Shown here one piece after another: positions 1-7,052 of a stretch of 15,040 bases of DNA. How positions within the stretch are numbered: the first letter of the stretch is position 1; the number at the start of each line of letters is the position of its first letter. The DNA comes from Thermoplasmatota archaeon (GTDB taxonomy: Archaea; Thermoplasmatota; Thermoplasmata; RBG-16-68-12; JAJISG01). The stretch lies in NCBI GenBank assembly GCA_022848835.1, contig JAJISG010000208.1, positions 1-15,040 on the forward strand, in the 5' to 3' direction. The notes below the pieces were generated by a model. That model was not told the DNA's origin, made no database searches, and worked only from the letters and a program-made list of their open reading frames with translations. The translations under genes were made by a program, and so were the position numbers.

Positions 1-4
1 CCTC

Positions 5-16
5 CGATTCTTAAGC
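5..16 (+). promoter_or_regulatory. possible TATA box of the PLD-like gene
   Basis: An A/T-rich stretch (gattcttaagcc) lies about 22-33 bases before the ATG at 38, the spacing expected for a leaderless archaeal mRNA. There is no convincing Shine-Dalgarno sequence before that ATG. It is short and close to the window edge, so the call is weak. Confidence 0.3.
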
Positions 17-37
17 CTAGGGCTTGTCGATAAGGCC

Positions 38-2635
38 ATGAGGGCCCTTCCCATCCTCCTGGGCCTCGCGGTCATGATCGCGGGGCTCTTCCATGTGGAG
101 GCGGAGATGGAGGAGACCATCATAGTCATCAACGAGGTTCTCTATCACCCCATCGAGGGGGATGGGGAGTGGATCGAGCTCTACAACGCTGGTTCTGTCG
201 TGAACCTCGAGGGGGTGACTCTGAGCGACCAGGACGATCACCTCTACGTGTTCCCCAGCCTCGTCTTCCCCTCGGGAGGCTACCTTGTCCTAAGGGTGGG
301 TCCTGGGGTGGATCGGGGCTTCGAGAACGACTACGCCATGCTCCACATGGACTTCTCGACGCCGATCCTCAACAACGCTGGAGATGACCTCCTACTGGAG
401 GGCTACGGAGGGGTCCTGGACTTCCTCTGCTATGGAAAGGGTCCAGCGGTGGATCCATCTCCCCCTGAAGTGCTTTGGGAGGCCTGCGCCCAGACGGCTT
501 CTGAGGGGTTCTCCCTCTCCCTGCAGCCTAGCGGTCTGACTGAGGCTGAACCCAACAGCTGGAAAGCCTCAGAGCCCACCCCCGGCACCTTCAATGGCCC
601 GCGAGAACGTCAGGAGCTCCTCATTTCCGAGGTCCATTACAACGCTTATCGGGATAACGAGTATGTCGCCCTCTTCAATCCGGGTCCTTACTCGGTGGGT
701 CTGGATGGCTGGAGCCTCTCCGACGGAGAGGGCACATGGGTCTTGCGGGCCCCTGCGACCCTGGAGCCTCAAGGACGATTCGTGGTAGCGCAGAATGCCA
801 CCGCCCTTCTCGAGGATGCGGGATTGAGTGCGGATGCGTGTGTCACCGAGTGTGATCTCCTCTTGGACACACGCGGCTCTTTCGCCCTCGGGAACCTGGG
901 CGATGAGGTAGGCCTTCTGGACCCCTACGGCAGAGTGGTCGATGCCTTTCATTACGGCTCCTCCTCCGAGAGCGTGGGTTGGGAGGGAGGTGGCACACCC
1001 CTGCTGGGAAAAGGGCGCGTGGCCAGGAGACAGGGCTCCGACGGCTTCCTCCAGGACACCGATACGGCGGCTGACTGGGATTGGGGCAGGACATTCCGAC
1101 TGGGGCAGGGCTTTCGGAGCGTGGCGGAGTTCGATGATGTGTTCGCCAAGTCGTTCACTTCGCCTGATGACAGCCTCTGGCACCTTCTCTCTGTCCTGAA
1201 CGCATCCCAGGAAGAGATCACCCTCTCCGGCTTCGAATTGACCAGTAGCGCGATAGCTGAGGCTTTGGAGGACGCATCGATGCGGGGCGTTCGAGTGCAC
1301 ATAGGGCTGGAGGGGAATCCACCTGGTGGCGTGGATGATGAGCAGAGGGTCCTCCTGTCAAGGCTAGGGGCTGCCGGGGCGAGCATTCTGATCATGGACT
1401 CCAGCACTCAGAACGCCTTCAGGAGGTATGCCCTACATCATGCCAAGTACGTCGTTGTGGATGGGGCTTGGGTCGTCCTGGGATCGGAAAACTTCTCTGA
1501 GAACGGCTTCGGGACAGCCAGCGGAGGGAACCGCGGCTGGGGCGTTGTCGTGTTCAGTCCCGCTCTGGCTCGCTCCTTATCCAAAGTAGCCCGCGAGGAC
1601 TGGAACGTGAGTAGGACCGATGTTCACTCACTCCACGGCCTGCCACAGTGGGGAGAGATCACGGACGAGTCGGCATCTGCAAGCCCCTTTTCCCAGGAGG
1701 AGCTGTCAAAGGCCAGCGCAAGGCTTCTTCTCAGTCCCGACAACTCCCTCGCAGAGGATGGCATCCCTCGCATCCTGAGGGTGGCCGAGACCAGCCTCGA
1801 CCTCGAAATCTTCTACGTCCGCTGGGACTGGAGAGGATACGCGAATCCATTGCTGGTGGAACTGATGGAGGCTGCTCGGAGGGGAGTCAGGGTCAGACTC
1901 CTCCTGGACGGGAGTAGCTACAACCTGGAGGGAGGGGATGACAATGATGAGGCTGTGACTAGGATGAACCGCCTCGCTGCCAAGGAAGGAATCCCCCTGG
2001 AGGCCAGGCTCTTCAGTCCGGGAGATGGGGGACCGATCAAGCTTCACAACAAGGGTTTCGTGGTGGATGGGGACGGAGTATTCGTGTCGAGCATCAACTG
2101 GAACTACCATGGCGCCTACGAGAACCGAGAGGTGGGCCTCCACCTGAGATCCGAGTCGATGGCGGCTGCCTTCCTCAAGAGCTTCGAGGAGGATTGGAGG
2201 TCAGGGTATCGGCCACCGGGTGTGCTCATCCAGGGGCCGGAACTGCTGACGGTTGGAGAGGTGGGGAGGTTCACCGCGGAGACCTTGGCGAAGGAGTCGA
2301 TAGTCGGCTATGCCTGGGATCTACATGGAGATGGCACCTGGGATGGCACAGAACCCACCTTCACCTTCATCCCAGAGGAAGCCGCGGTCTACGTGCTTCT
2401 CCTACAAGTGTGGGACGATCAGGGGGGCTACGAGGAGGCCCAGGTGGAGATAGTGGTGCTTCCCATCCACGCAGGTGGCCCTCCGGCGGGCGTATATCTC
2501 TTCGTGGGAGTTGCCAGCGCTATCGCCGCCTCTCTCTGGTTCAGGAAGCTGAGAATCGTGGGAGAACCTACTAATAAACATCGGATAATCAAAAGACGTG
2601 AAGCCCGGGCTACAGATTTCCGCGGGCGAGATTGA
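38..2635 (+). CDS. secreted, membrane-anchored PLD-like protein with two lamin-tail domains and a PKD domain
   Basis: The 865-residue protein begins with a signal peptide (residues 1-21). Two lamin-tail (LTD) type beta domains follow, at about 27-135 and 194-310, marked by the repeated pattern 'hhINEVLYHP/LLISEVHYNA ... EWIELYN/EYVALFN ... LSD'. Two phospholipase D half-domains follow at about 365-525 and 560-725. Each has a full HxKxxxxD catalytic motif: H468/K470/D475 and H670/K672/D677. A PKD-like beta domain (about 745-808, with WDLHGDG and VWDDQGG) precedes a C-terminal membrane helix (about 817-835) and a basic tail. The topology implies an extracellular enzyme held at the membrane. PLD-family members of this layout may be nucleases or phosphodiesterases acting on lipid; both HKD motifs are intact, so it should be active, but the substrate is inferred. 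Its last 38 bases overlap the next gene, suggesting a shared transcript. Confidence 0.9.
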   Translation: MRALPILLGLAVMIAGLFHVEAEMEETIIVINEVLYHPIEGDGEWIELYNAGSVVNLEGVTLSDQDDHLYVFPSLVFPSGGYLVLRVGPGVDRGFENDYAMLHMDFSTPILNNAGDDLLLEGYGGVLDFLCYGKGPAVDPSPPEVLWEACAQTASEGFSLSLQPSGLTEAEPNSWKASEPTPGTFNGPRERQELLISEVHYNAYRDNEYVALFNPGPYSVGLDGWSLSDGEGTWVLRAPATLEPQGRFVVAQNATALLEDAGLSADACVTECDLLLDTRGSFALGNLGDEVGLLDPYGRVVDAFHYGSSSESVGWEGGGTPLLGKGRVARRQGSDGFLQDTDTAADWDWGRTFRLGQGFRSVAEFDDVFAKSFTSPDDSLWHLLSVLNASQEEITLSGFELTSSAIAEALEDASMRGVRVHIGLEGNPPGGVDDEQRVLLSRLGAAGASILIMDSSTQNAFRRYALHHAKYVVVDGAWVVLGSENFSENGFGTASGGNRGWGVVVFSPALARSLSKVAREDWNVSRTDVHSLHGLPQWGEITDESASASPFSQEELSKASARLLLSPDNSLAEDGIPRILRVAETSLDLEIFYVRWDWRGYANPLLVELMEAARRGVRVRLLLDGSSYNLEGGDDNDEAVTRMNRLAAKEGIPLEARLFSPGDGGPIKLHNKGFVVDGDGVFVSSINWNYHGAYENREVGLHLRSESMAAAFLKSFEEDWRSGYRPPGVLIQGPELLTVGEVGRFTAETLAKESIVGYAWDLHGDGTWDGTEPTFTFIPEEAAVYVLLLQVWDDQGGYEEAQVEIVVLPIHAGGPPAGVYLFVGVASAIAASLWFRKLRIVGEPTNKHRIIKRREARATDFRGRD
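2571..2578 (+). promoter_or_regulatory. possible internal TATA box before the Cas4-like gene
   Basis: The stretch ctaataaa lies inside the end of the PLD-like gene, 20-27 bases before the GTG at 2598. This spacing would suit a leaderless transcript for the nuclease gene, independent of or additional to read-through from the upstream gene. It is a weak call based on composition and position only. Confidence 0.3.
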
Positions 2636-3599
2636 GAAGTACGCCTACTGTCCTCTAAACTGGTGGCTCTACAGGGAGGGGATCTCCGCCAGGGGGAGAG
2701 GGCAGGCGGAGGGGACTGAGAAGCATCGGGACCTAGCTGAGGATCTCACTCTAATACTACGCAAGGAGGAGAGGGCCGGACAGTGGGAGACCCTGGTGGT
2801 CTACTTTGCCCTGGCCTCCTCCCTGGTGGCCATCCTTGGTCTCACCCTGCTGCAGCGGTTCGACGCCAGTTTCGCGAGCATCCTATCGGTCGTGGCCCTC
2901 ATATGGCTCCTTGCGGCCACATATCTCATCTATAGGGCGGAGCGGGTGGCACTCCCCGAGGACAAGCTCATCAGTGAGCGTCTTCTGGTGGTCTTCGCCA
3001 TGGTAGCTACGATCATCGCCCTGTTCTCCATATCCCTCTCCTTCCTGGAAGACCGGATAGTGGCCTCTGTCCTGGAGGTGGTAGCCCTGCTGTGGCTTAT
3101 CGGCGCCTCCTTTTTCCTCTACAGGTCAATGAGAGACCTGATGGAAGCGAGGGACTTTCGATTCGCGAAGAATATAGGGGAGAACCCGATCGCCTACGTG
3201 GACGACCCGGGGCAGAGCTCCGAGTTACTCGCGTCGAAGGCCCATGGACTCGCTGGCAGGCCAGATTTCATACTCCAGGAGGAGGATGGCTTGATACCGG
3301 TCGAGGTGAAGACAGGTCGGAAGCCGCGTGGTCCGCTCTTCTCTCACATTCTCCAGGTGACCGCCTACTGCTTCCTCATCGAGGAGACCAGTGGGAGGAA
3401 GCCACCCTACGGGCTCCTAAGGTATGGTGATACCGTCCACGAGATCGAGTACACGGACGACCTGAGAAATCTGCTCCTCTCCAAACTGGATGAGATGAGG
3501 GCTGTGGCGAATGGTGGTGAGGCCCACAGGAACCACCACAGACCTGGGAAGTGCGCCAACTGCTCCCGCCGCTACGCCTGCCCTGAGAGGCTTGCCTAG
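2598..3599 (+). CDS. membrane-embedded Cas4/RecB-like PD-(D/E)XK nuclease with inserted four-helix region
   Basis: The 333-residue protein has the signature of the Cas4-like RecB nuclease family. H43, D223 (GRPDF), E236-x-K238 (VEVKTG) and the QxxxY motif Q253/Y257 form the nuclease core. C18 together with C319, C322 and C328 (CxxCx5C) match the four-cysteine iron-sulfur site of Cas4. Unusually, about 120 residues are inserted between the first cysteine/H43 segment and the catalytic core, with four predicted membrane helices at roughly 64-86, 91-112, 128-150 and 153-175. The two hairpins align without gaps at an offset of 63 residues, so the insert arose by duplication. The catalytic part should face the cytoplasm. 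It starts at GTG 2598 inside the preceding gene. No CRISPR array or other cas gene is visible, so a role in adaptation is not supported; DNA processing at the membrane is inferred. Confidence 0.85.
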   Translation: MKPGLQISAGEIEKYAYCPLNWWLYREGISARGRGQAEGTEKHRDLAEDLTLILRKEERAGQWETLVVYFALASSLVAILGLTLLQRFDASFASILSVVALIWLLAATYLIYRAERVALPEDKLISERLLVVFAMVATIIALFSISLSFLEDRIVASVLEVVALLWLIGASFFLYRSMRDLMEARDFRFAKNIGENPIAYVDDPGQSSELLASKAHGLAGRPDFILQEEDGLIPVEVKTGRKPRGPLFSHILQVTAYCFLIEETSGRKPPYGLLRYGDTVHEIEYTDDLRNLLLSKLDEMRAVANGGEAHRNHHRPGKCANCSRRYACPERLA

Positions 3600-3922
3600 T
3601 CCTTCTTCTCCGCCTCGCGAGAGGAATCCAGTAGCTCCTCCAACCTCTCCTTGATGGCCCGAACCTCCTGGCGCATGCTCAGCATCTCCCTCTCGAAGGG
3701 CGTGAAGTCCGTGGAGGAGAAGATCCTGTGGGTCACGAAAACCCCTATGAACATCGCTCCCACAGCGCTCAGGACGGCCACGATGACGAAAGCTATGAGG
3801 AAGAGAATGGGGTTCGCAATGAGGTCTTCCAGTGTCACCACGCCCAGGAGCTCGAAGGCCAGTACGAGGAGGAGGATGGCGACGACGATGATCCACAGTA
3901 GTGTCCACCTGTTCAGGGTCAC
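3596..3922 (-). CDS. small two-helix membrane protein with C-terminal coiled coil
   Basis: No family recognised. From the GTG at 3922 the product is 108 residues: a first hydrophobic helix (about residues 5-26), a short polar loop (LEDLIANP), a second helix (about 34-57), then a charged, heptad-like C-terminus ending in many Glu, Arg and Lys, which looks like a coiled coil. The frame is open further upstream, but GTG 3922 is preferred because GGAGG lies just ahead and because it overlaps the upstream gene's TGA as GTGA, a translational-coupling arrangement. The gene converges with the Cas4-like gene; the two stop codons overlap in a single CTAG. It probably forms an operon and possibly a complex with the gene upstream; that is inference. 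Confidence 0.7.
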   Translation of the reverse strand: MTLNRWTLLWIIVVAILLLVLAFELLGVVTLEDLIANPILFLIAFVIVAVLSAVGAMFIGVFVTHRIFSSTDFTPFEREMLSMRQEVRAIKERLEELLDSSREAEKKD

Positions 3923-4395
3923 GCCGCCTCCCTCCTTTGCATCAGAGTGACGAAGGGGGAGACGGAGAGGTCGCCATCCGTCAGAACCTTCTGGCCGGAG
4001 ACGAGGAGAGTGAAAGACCAACCCTGCTGGGTCTCTGAAGCCGTCGCCTCGACAGTGAGGTCGAAGAACACGTTCCTTTGATCCTCCGCCACGGCCTCGA
4101 GGCTGAAGTGGGTTGTCTCGTTCAGGTACAGCTTCCCCTCCAGTCCAAGCGAGTTCGCAACCCGGCTTTGGGTGGTGTTCGGATGGTCGAAGGAGGTGAC
4201 GTTGAGATAGAGGGTCCTATACACATAGGTGCCCGAGAGGCTTGTGATAAAGATGATGAATTCGTCACTCTCGTAGATGAGTATCAGGCGCGGCAGGGTG
4301 GAGATGTCCTCACGAACACCGATGAGTCGAGGGGTGATGAGGACCAGGAGGAGAAGAAGTAGGACAATGGCTGCCATCAAGGCCTTCCTCAGCAT
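3919..4395 (-). CDS. N-terminally anchored extracellular protein of unknown function
   Basis: No family recognised. The 158-residue product starts with a basic residue pair and a very hydrophobic helix (about residues 6-24), followed by a predicted beta-rich outer domain. Three N-glycosylation sequons (N65-V-T, N73-T-T, N92-E-T) fit an extracellular location. The helix has no lipobox cysteine, so it is either an uncleaved anchor or a signal peptide. A TATA-like box sits 26-36 bases before the ATG, consistent with a leaderless mRNA. The stop overlaps the start of the next gene by four bases (GTGA), so the two are probably co-translated. Confidence 0.7.
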   Translation of the reverse strand: MLRKALMAAIVLLLLLLVLITPRLIGVREDISTLPRLILIYESDEFIIFITSLSGTYVYRTLYLNVTSFDHPNTTQSRVANSLGLEGKLYLNETTHFSLEAVAEDQRNVFFDLTVEATASETQQGWSFTLLVSGQKVLTDGDLSVSPFVTLMQRREAA

Positions 4396-4420
4396 CCAAT
4401 GCTGATAACGAGTCTGAAGA

Positions 4421-4430
4421 TAAAGCTTTC
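4421..4430 (-). promoter_or_regulatory. TATA-like box for the 3596-4395 gene pair
   Basis: On the minus strand the sequence reads gaaagcttta, 26-36 bases before the ATG at 4395. Position and composition fit an archaeal TATA box driving a leaderless transcript. Confidence 0.45.
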
Positions 4431-4470
4431 AAGGAAACGGTCGGGAGCCGGAGGAAACCAGCGTCCCACC

Positions 4471-4485
4471 AAAAAAAAAGGGGGG
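4471..4485 (-). terminator. poly-T terminator of the RHH regulator gene
   Basis: The plus strand has A9 (4471-4479) followed by G6. On the minus strand this gives C6 then T9, starting about 20 bases after the stop codon of the RHH gene. Runs of T on the non-template strand terminate archaeal RNA polymerase without needing a hairpin. The next gene on this strand begins further on, at 4395, so the run separates two transcription units. Confidence 0.6.
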
Positions 4486-4505
4486 AGGTAATCGTGATAT
4501 CCTTC

Positions 4506-4739
4506 CTACCTTCGAAGCATCTCGCGTTCCAGAGACTCGGCCTCTTCCAGCGCGACCTGGGCCTCGCGGATGCGTCTTATCTTCTCAGGCACCATATCGA
4601 TCCTGCTGTACACCAAGTCCCGTATGGCCGCCCGGATAGCCTCGGAACGGGAAGGGAAATCGTCCACGGCCACCAGGAAGTCCAGCGCCTTTATGAAGCG
4701 AGTGGGCAGGCGAATCGTGAGTTTCTCAGGACCTTCCAC
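4506..4739 (-). CDS. ribbon-helix-helix (CopG-type) transcription regulator
   Basis: The 77-residue product has a classic RHH fold. A short DNA-binding beta strand (EKLTIRLP, residues 5-12) precedes helix A (about 13-28), a turn, and helix B (SRSEAIRAAIRDLV, about 30-43); a charged helical C-terminus follows. RHH proteins bind palindromic operators as dimers of dimers. The GTG start is supported by a strong GAGGTGAT sequence eight bases ahead. A perfect 8-bp inverted repeat lies between the TATA box and the start codon, so negative autoregulation is likely. It is divergent from the class V aminotransferase, whose promoter could also be affected. No antitoxin-type partner toxin is seen next to it. 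Confidence 0.85.
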   Translation of the reverse strand: MEGPEKLTIRLPTRFIKALDFLVAVDDFPSRSEAIRAAIRDLVYSRIDMVPEKIRRIREAQVALEEAESLEREMLRR

Positions 4740-4758
4740 CAGCCAATCACCTCGTTTC

Positions 4759-4777
4759 AGAGGTCGTTTCGACCTCT
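4759..4777. promoter_or_regulatory. probable operator: 19-bp palindrome in the RHH promoter
   Basis: The arms agaggtcg and cgacctct are perfect 8-bp inverted repeats separated by ttt. The site lies just downstream of the minus-strand TATA box (4782-4789), around the expected transcription start of the RHH gene. This is a good position for a repressor site. RHH proteins commonly recognise such short inverted repeats; the link to this protein is inferred. Confidence 0.55.
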
Positions 4778-4781
4778 TTTG

Positions 4782-4789
4782 TATATCTA
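4782..4789 (-). promoter_or_regulatory. TATA box of the RHH regulator gene
   Basis: The minus strand reads agatatac within an A/T-rich stretch (aatagatatacaaaag). A start site about 25 bases downstream would fall near 4760, leaving a 20-base leader that carries the GAGGTGAT ribosome-binding site. Confidence 0.5.
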
Positions 4790-4812
4790 TTAGACCCCCG
4801 AATGCACCTATC

Positions 4813-4855
4813 AGTATATAAACTCTACCAGCCCACCGCTAGCAGGTCTTTAAGC
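4813..4855 (+). promoter_or_regulatory. promoter region of the class V aminotransferase
   Basis: Two TATA-like elements are present. The stronger one, agtatataaac (4813-4823), would give a leader of about 30 bases. A second, ctttaagc (4848-4855), is 21-28 bases before the ATG at 4876 and would give a leaderless mRNA. The first could also work on the minus strand. Which is used cannot be decided from the sequence. Confidence 0.4.
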
Positions 4856-4875
4856 GGTAGCGATGATGAGCCTCC

Positions 4876-6006
4876 ATGGACTATGAAGATACAACCCTGA
4901 TGCTGGCTGGCCCCGTCAAGATCCATCCCAGGGTCCTCAAGGTCATGAGCACACCCTCCATCGGCCACAGGACCAGCCACTTTAGGGAGGTGTGTCTCGA
5001 GATAAGGGATCTCCTCAGGTATGCCTTCGACACCGAGGGAGCCGTGGCAGTGATTTCCGGCTCAGGGACCGCGGGGCTGGAGGCCATGCTCTGCAGCACC
5101 CTGCGGGTCGATGACAGAGTCCTATGCATTACCAACGGCAAGTTCGGGGAGAGGATGTACGAGATAGCCTCCCTCTACTCTCAGGCCGATCAGTTGGACT
5201 TTCCCTGGGGCAAGGCAGTGAATCTACAAGTCCTCAAAGAGAGGCTGGATGCAGACGCGTACAGGGCGGTGACCTTGTGCCACAATGAGACCTCCACCGC
5301 AGCCACCAATCTCGCCTCGGAGGTTGGGAAGCTAGCGAGCAGAGATGACCTGCTCTACCTGGTCGATGGGATCACATCCGTTGGCGGACTACCCGTGGAG
5401 ATGGAGGCCTGGGGAATAGACGGCATCGTGCTCGGATCCCAGAAGTGCCTTGCGGCACCTGCGGGACTCTCAGCTGTGGCCCTCTCAGAACGGGGGTACG
5501 AAGTCCTCCGCGACGGCACCCCTTACTACCTCGATCTCAAGGCCCACGTGGATCGGCTGGGGAAGGGCGACACGCCATACACCCCCGCGATACATCTTCT
5601 CTTGGCCTTCCGGGAAGCCCTTCGGATGCTGAGGGAGGAGGGGCTTCGGTCGCGTATCGAGAGGACGGCCCTCCTGGGAAAGGCGTGCAGGGAGGCGGGT
5701 CGGGCCATTGGCCTCGGTCTCTACCCGGATCTTGAATGCGCCTCTGACACAGTATCTGCCTTCTGGTATCCGGACGGGGTGAAGGACGAGCAGTTCCGGC
5801 CTCGGCTGCGGGACGAGCATCGTGTGATGGTGGCCGGGGGGCAGGGTAGCATCCGGGGTAGGGTCTTCCGCATCGGTCATATGGGGGTGTGCAGCCTGTC
5901 GGATCTGCTCATCACCTATGCTGCGGTGGAAGCCGTGCTAGACAAGATTGGCCATCCTGTCCAGAAGGGCGCATCTCTGGAGGCCATCAGTAGACTCATG
6001 GTATGA
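4876..6006 (+). CDS. class V pyridoxal-phosphate aminotransferase (serine-pyruvate/alanine-glyoxylate type)
   Basis: The 376-residue protein has the full length of the alanine-glyoxylate/serine-pyruvate aminotransferase family. Landmarks are the N-terminal LAGPVKIHPRVL and GHR segment, the cofactor phosphate region SGSGTAGLEA (61-70), HNETSTA (136-142), the PLP-ring aspartate D164 in LVDGITSVGG, the Schiff-base lysine K190 in GSQKCLAAPAG, and a substrate-carboxylate arginine near R332 (FRIGHMG). It would transfer amino groups between small amino acids and 2-oxo acids such as glyoxylate or pyruvate. In some archaea related class V enzymes act on phosphoserine precursors, so the substrate is left open. 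The ATG at 4876 is chosen because the two nearby upstream ATGs (4863, 4866) are out of frame. Its stop is 8 bp from the convergent Kae1 stop. Confidence 0.9.
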   Translation: MDYEDTTLMLAGPVKIHPRVLKVMSTPSIGHRTSHFREVCLEIRDLLRYAFDTEGAVAVISGSGTAGLEAMLCSTLRVDDRVLCITNGKFGERMYEIASLYSQADQLDFPWGKAVNLQVLKERLDADAYRAVTLCHNETSTAATNLASEVGKLASRDDLLYLVDGITSVGGLPVEMEAWGIDGIVLGSQKCLAAPAGLSAVALSERGYEVLRDGTPYYLDLKAHVDRLGKGDTPYTPAIHLLLAFREALRMLREEGLRSRIERTALLGKACREAGRAIGLGLYPDLECASDTVSAFWYPDGVKDEQFRPRLRDEHRVMVAGGQGSIRGRVFRIGHMGVCSLSDLLITYAAVEAVLDKIGHPVQKGASLEAISRLMV

Positions 6007-6014
6007 TAGGGTGG

Positions 6015-7013
6015 TCAGGCGGTTGTGCCGGGAGAGAGCCAGGGGACCTCCGTGGAGTCGGTCCTCATGTTCTGCTCCACCATGGTGTCCTCGATCCCCA
6101 TCCTGACACCAGAGCGGTGCATCAGCAATCCCGTCCAGGCGATCATGGCCCCATTGTCCACACAGAACTCTGGCGGCGGAACGGTCATATCAGCACCCCG
6201 CTCCTCAGCCATCGTGGACACCATCTCCTGAAGTCGGCTGTTGCAAGCCACGCCCCCGCCCAGCAGGATCTCGTCCTTCTCCAGGTGAGCCATGGCCCGC
6301 TCGGCCACCTCTGTGACCATGGAGAAGGTGACCTCCTGCAACGAGAAGCAGAGGTCCTCGAGTCTACTCCCATTGCGATGGAGGGTCAAGGCGGCTGTCA
6401 GGATACCAGAGAAGGCGACATCCATGCCCTTGACAGTGTAGGGAAGCGACAGAAGTTCGGAACCCTTGAGGGCCGCCTTCTCGACCAGGGGGCCTGAAGG
6501 GAACGGAAAACTCACCTCCCTCCCAAACTTGTCCAGGAGGTTTCCCAGGCCGATGTCCAGGGTCTCCCCGAAGATACGATATCTGCCGTTGGCATACGAG
6601 ATTACTTGAGTGTTGCCCCCGGAAAGATAGAGTAGGACCGGATCCCGACAGTGGGTGACAATGCGACCGATCTCAAGGTGGGCGATACAGTGGTTCACGC
6701 CTATGATGGGGATTCCGAGGGATAGAGAGAGGGCCCTGGCAGCGGTGGCCACCGTTCTGAGAGAGGGGCCCAGGCCCGGCCCCTGCGAGAAGGCAATCAG
6801 TTCCAGGTTGCTGAGCGAAATTCCAGCATCCTCCAAGGCAGAAAGAAGAAGAGGATGGATCTTCTTGGCGTGATGGTTGGCCGCCTCTCGCGGGTGAATG
6901 CCGCCGACCGTAGGTCGGTACATCTCGGCCCTGTTCGCGAGTATGTTGCCGTCATGGTCCACGAGACCGATACCGATAGTGTGAGCGGTTCCCTCTAGGC
7001 CCAGGCAGATCAT
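6015..7013 (-). CDS. kae1: Kae1, catalytic subunit of the KEOPS tRNA t6A complex, unfused
   Basis: The 332-residue protein is a Kae1/TsaD/OSGEP family ASKHA-fold enzyme. It transfers the threonylcarbamoyl group from TC-AMP to A37 of ANN-decoding tRNAs. Visible landmarks are LGLEGTAHT at the N-terminus, GGIHPREAANHH (37-48), FSQGPGLGPSLR (75-86), the metal ligands H108 and H112 (NHCIAH), LSGGNTQ (130-136), GNLLDKFGRE (157-166), GGGVACN (252-258) and the third metal ligand D286 (CVDNGAM). The reading frame stops after the usual EVPW tail with no kinase domain. In many euryarchaea this gene is fused to Bud32, so Bud32 and other KEOPS subunits must lie outside this window. The ATG at 7013 is the first residue of the conserved core and is probably leaderless. 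Confidence 0.95.
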   Translation of the reverse strand: MICLGLEGTAHTIGIGLVDHDGNILANRAEMYRPTVGGIHPREAANHHAKKIHPLLLSALEDAGISLSNLELIAFSQGPGLGPSLRTVATAARALSLSLGIPIIGVNHCIAHLEIGRIVTHCRDPVLLYLSGGNTQVISYANGRYRIFGETLDIGLGNLLDKFGREVSFPFPSGPLVEKAALKGSELLSLPYTVKGMDVAFSGILTAALTLHRNGSRLEDLCFSLQEVTFSMVTEVAERAMAHLEKDEILLGGGVACNSRLQEMVSTMAEERGADMTVPPPEFCVDNGAMIAWTGLLMHRSGVRMGIEDTMVEQNMRTDSTEVPWLSPGTTA

Positions 7014-7034
7014 CGACTTAGCTATGGATTTTGG

Positions 7035-7044
7035 TCTAAAAAGA
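7035..7044 (-). promoter_or_regulatory. TATA-like box of kae1
   Basis: The minus strand reads tctttttaga, 22-31 bases before the ATG at 7013, in the 39-base gap after the upstream gene's stop. Spacing fits a leaderless mRNA, so kae1 may have its own promoter as well as read-through from upstream. Confidence 0.45.
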
Positions 7045-7052
7045 TGTGCCGT

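Noticed and set aside
569..1300. Long minus-strand open frame opposite the PLD-like gene
   Set aside because: It lies wholly inside a gene with clear LTD and HKD motifs, has no recognisable domain, and reflects the GC-rich codon pattern of the true frame.
2598..3599. Cas4-like gene as a sign of a CRISPR locus
   Set aside because: No repeat-spacer array and no cas1, cas2 or effector gene is visible; the membrane insertion also sets it apart from adaptation-type Cas4.
4506..4739. RHH protein as antitoxin of a toxin-antitoxin pair
   Set aside because: No small toxin-like frame overlaps or directly follows it; a poly-T terminator comes right after its stop.
4863..4901. ATGATGA followed by CTGA, resembling C and D boxes of a C/D guide RNA
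   Set aside because: The spacing between boxes is wrong, no second C'/D' pair is found, and most of it lies within the aminotransferase coding sequence.
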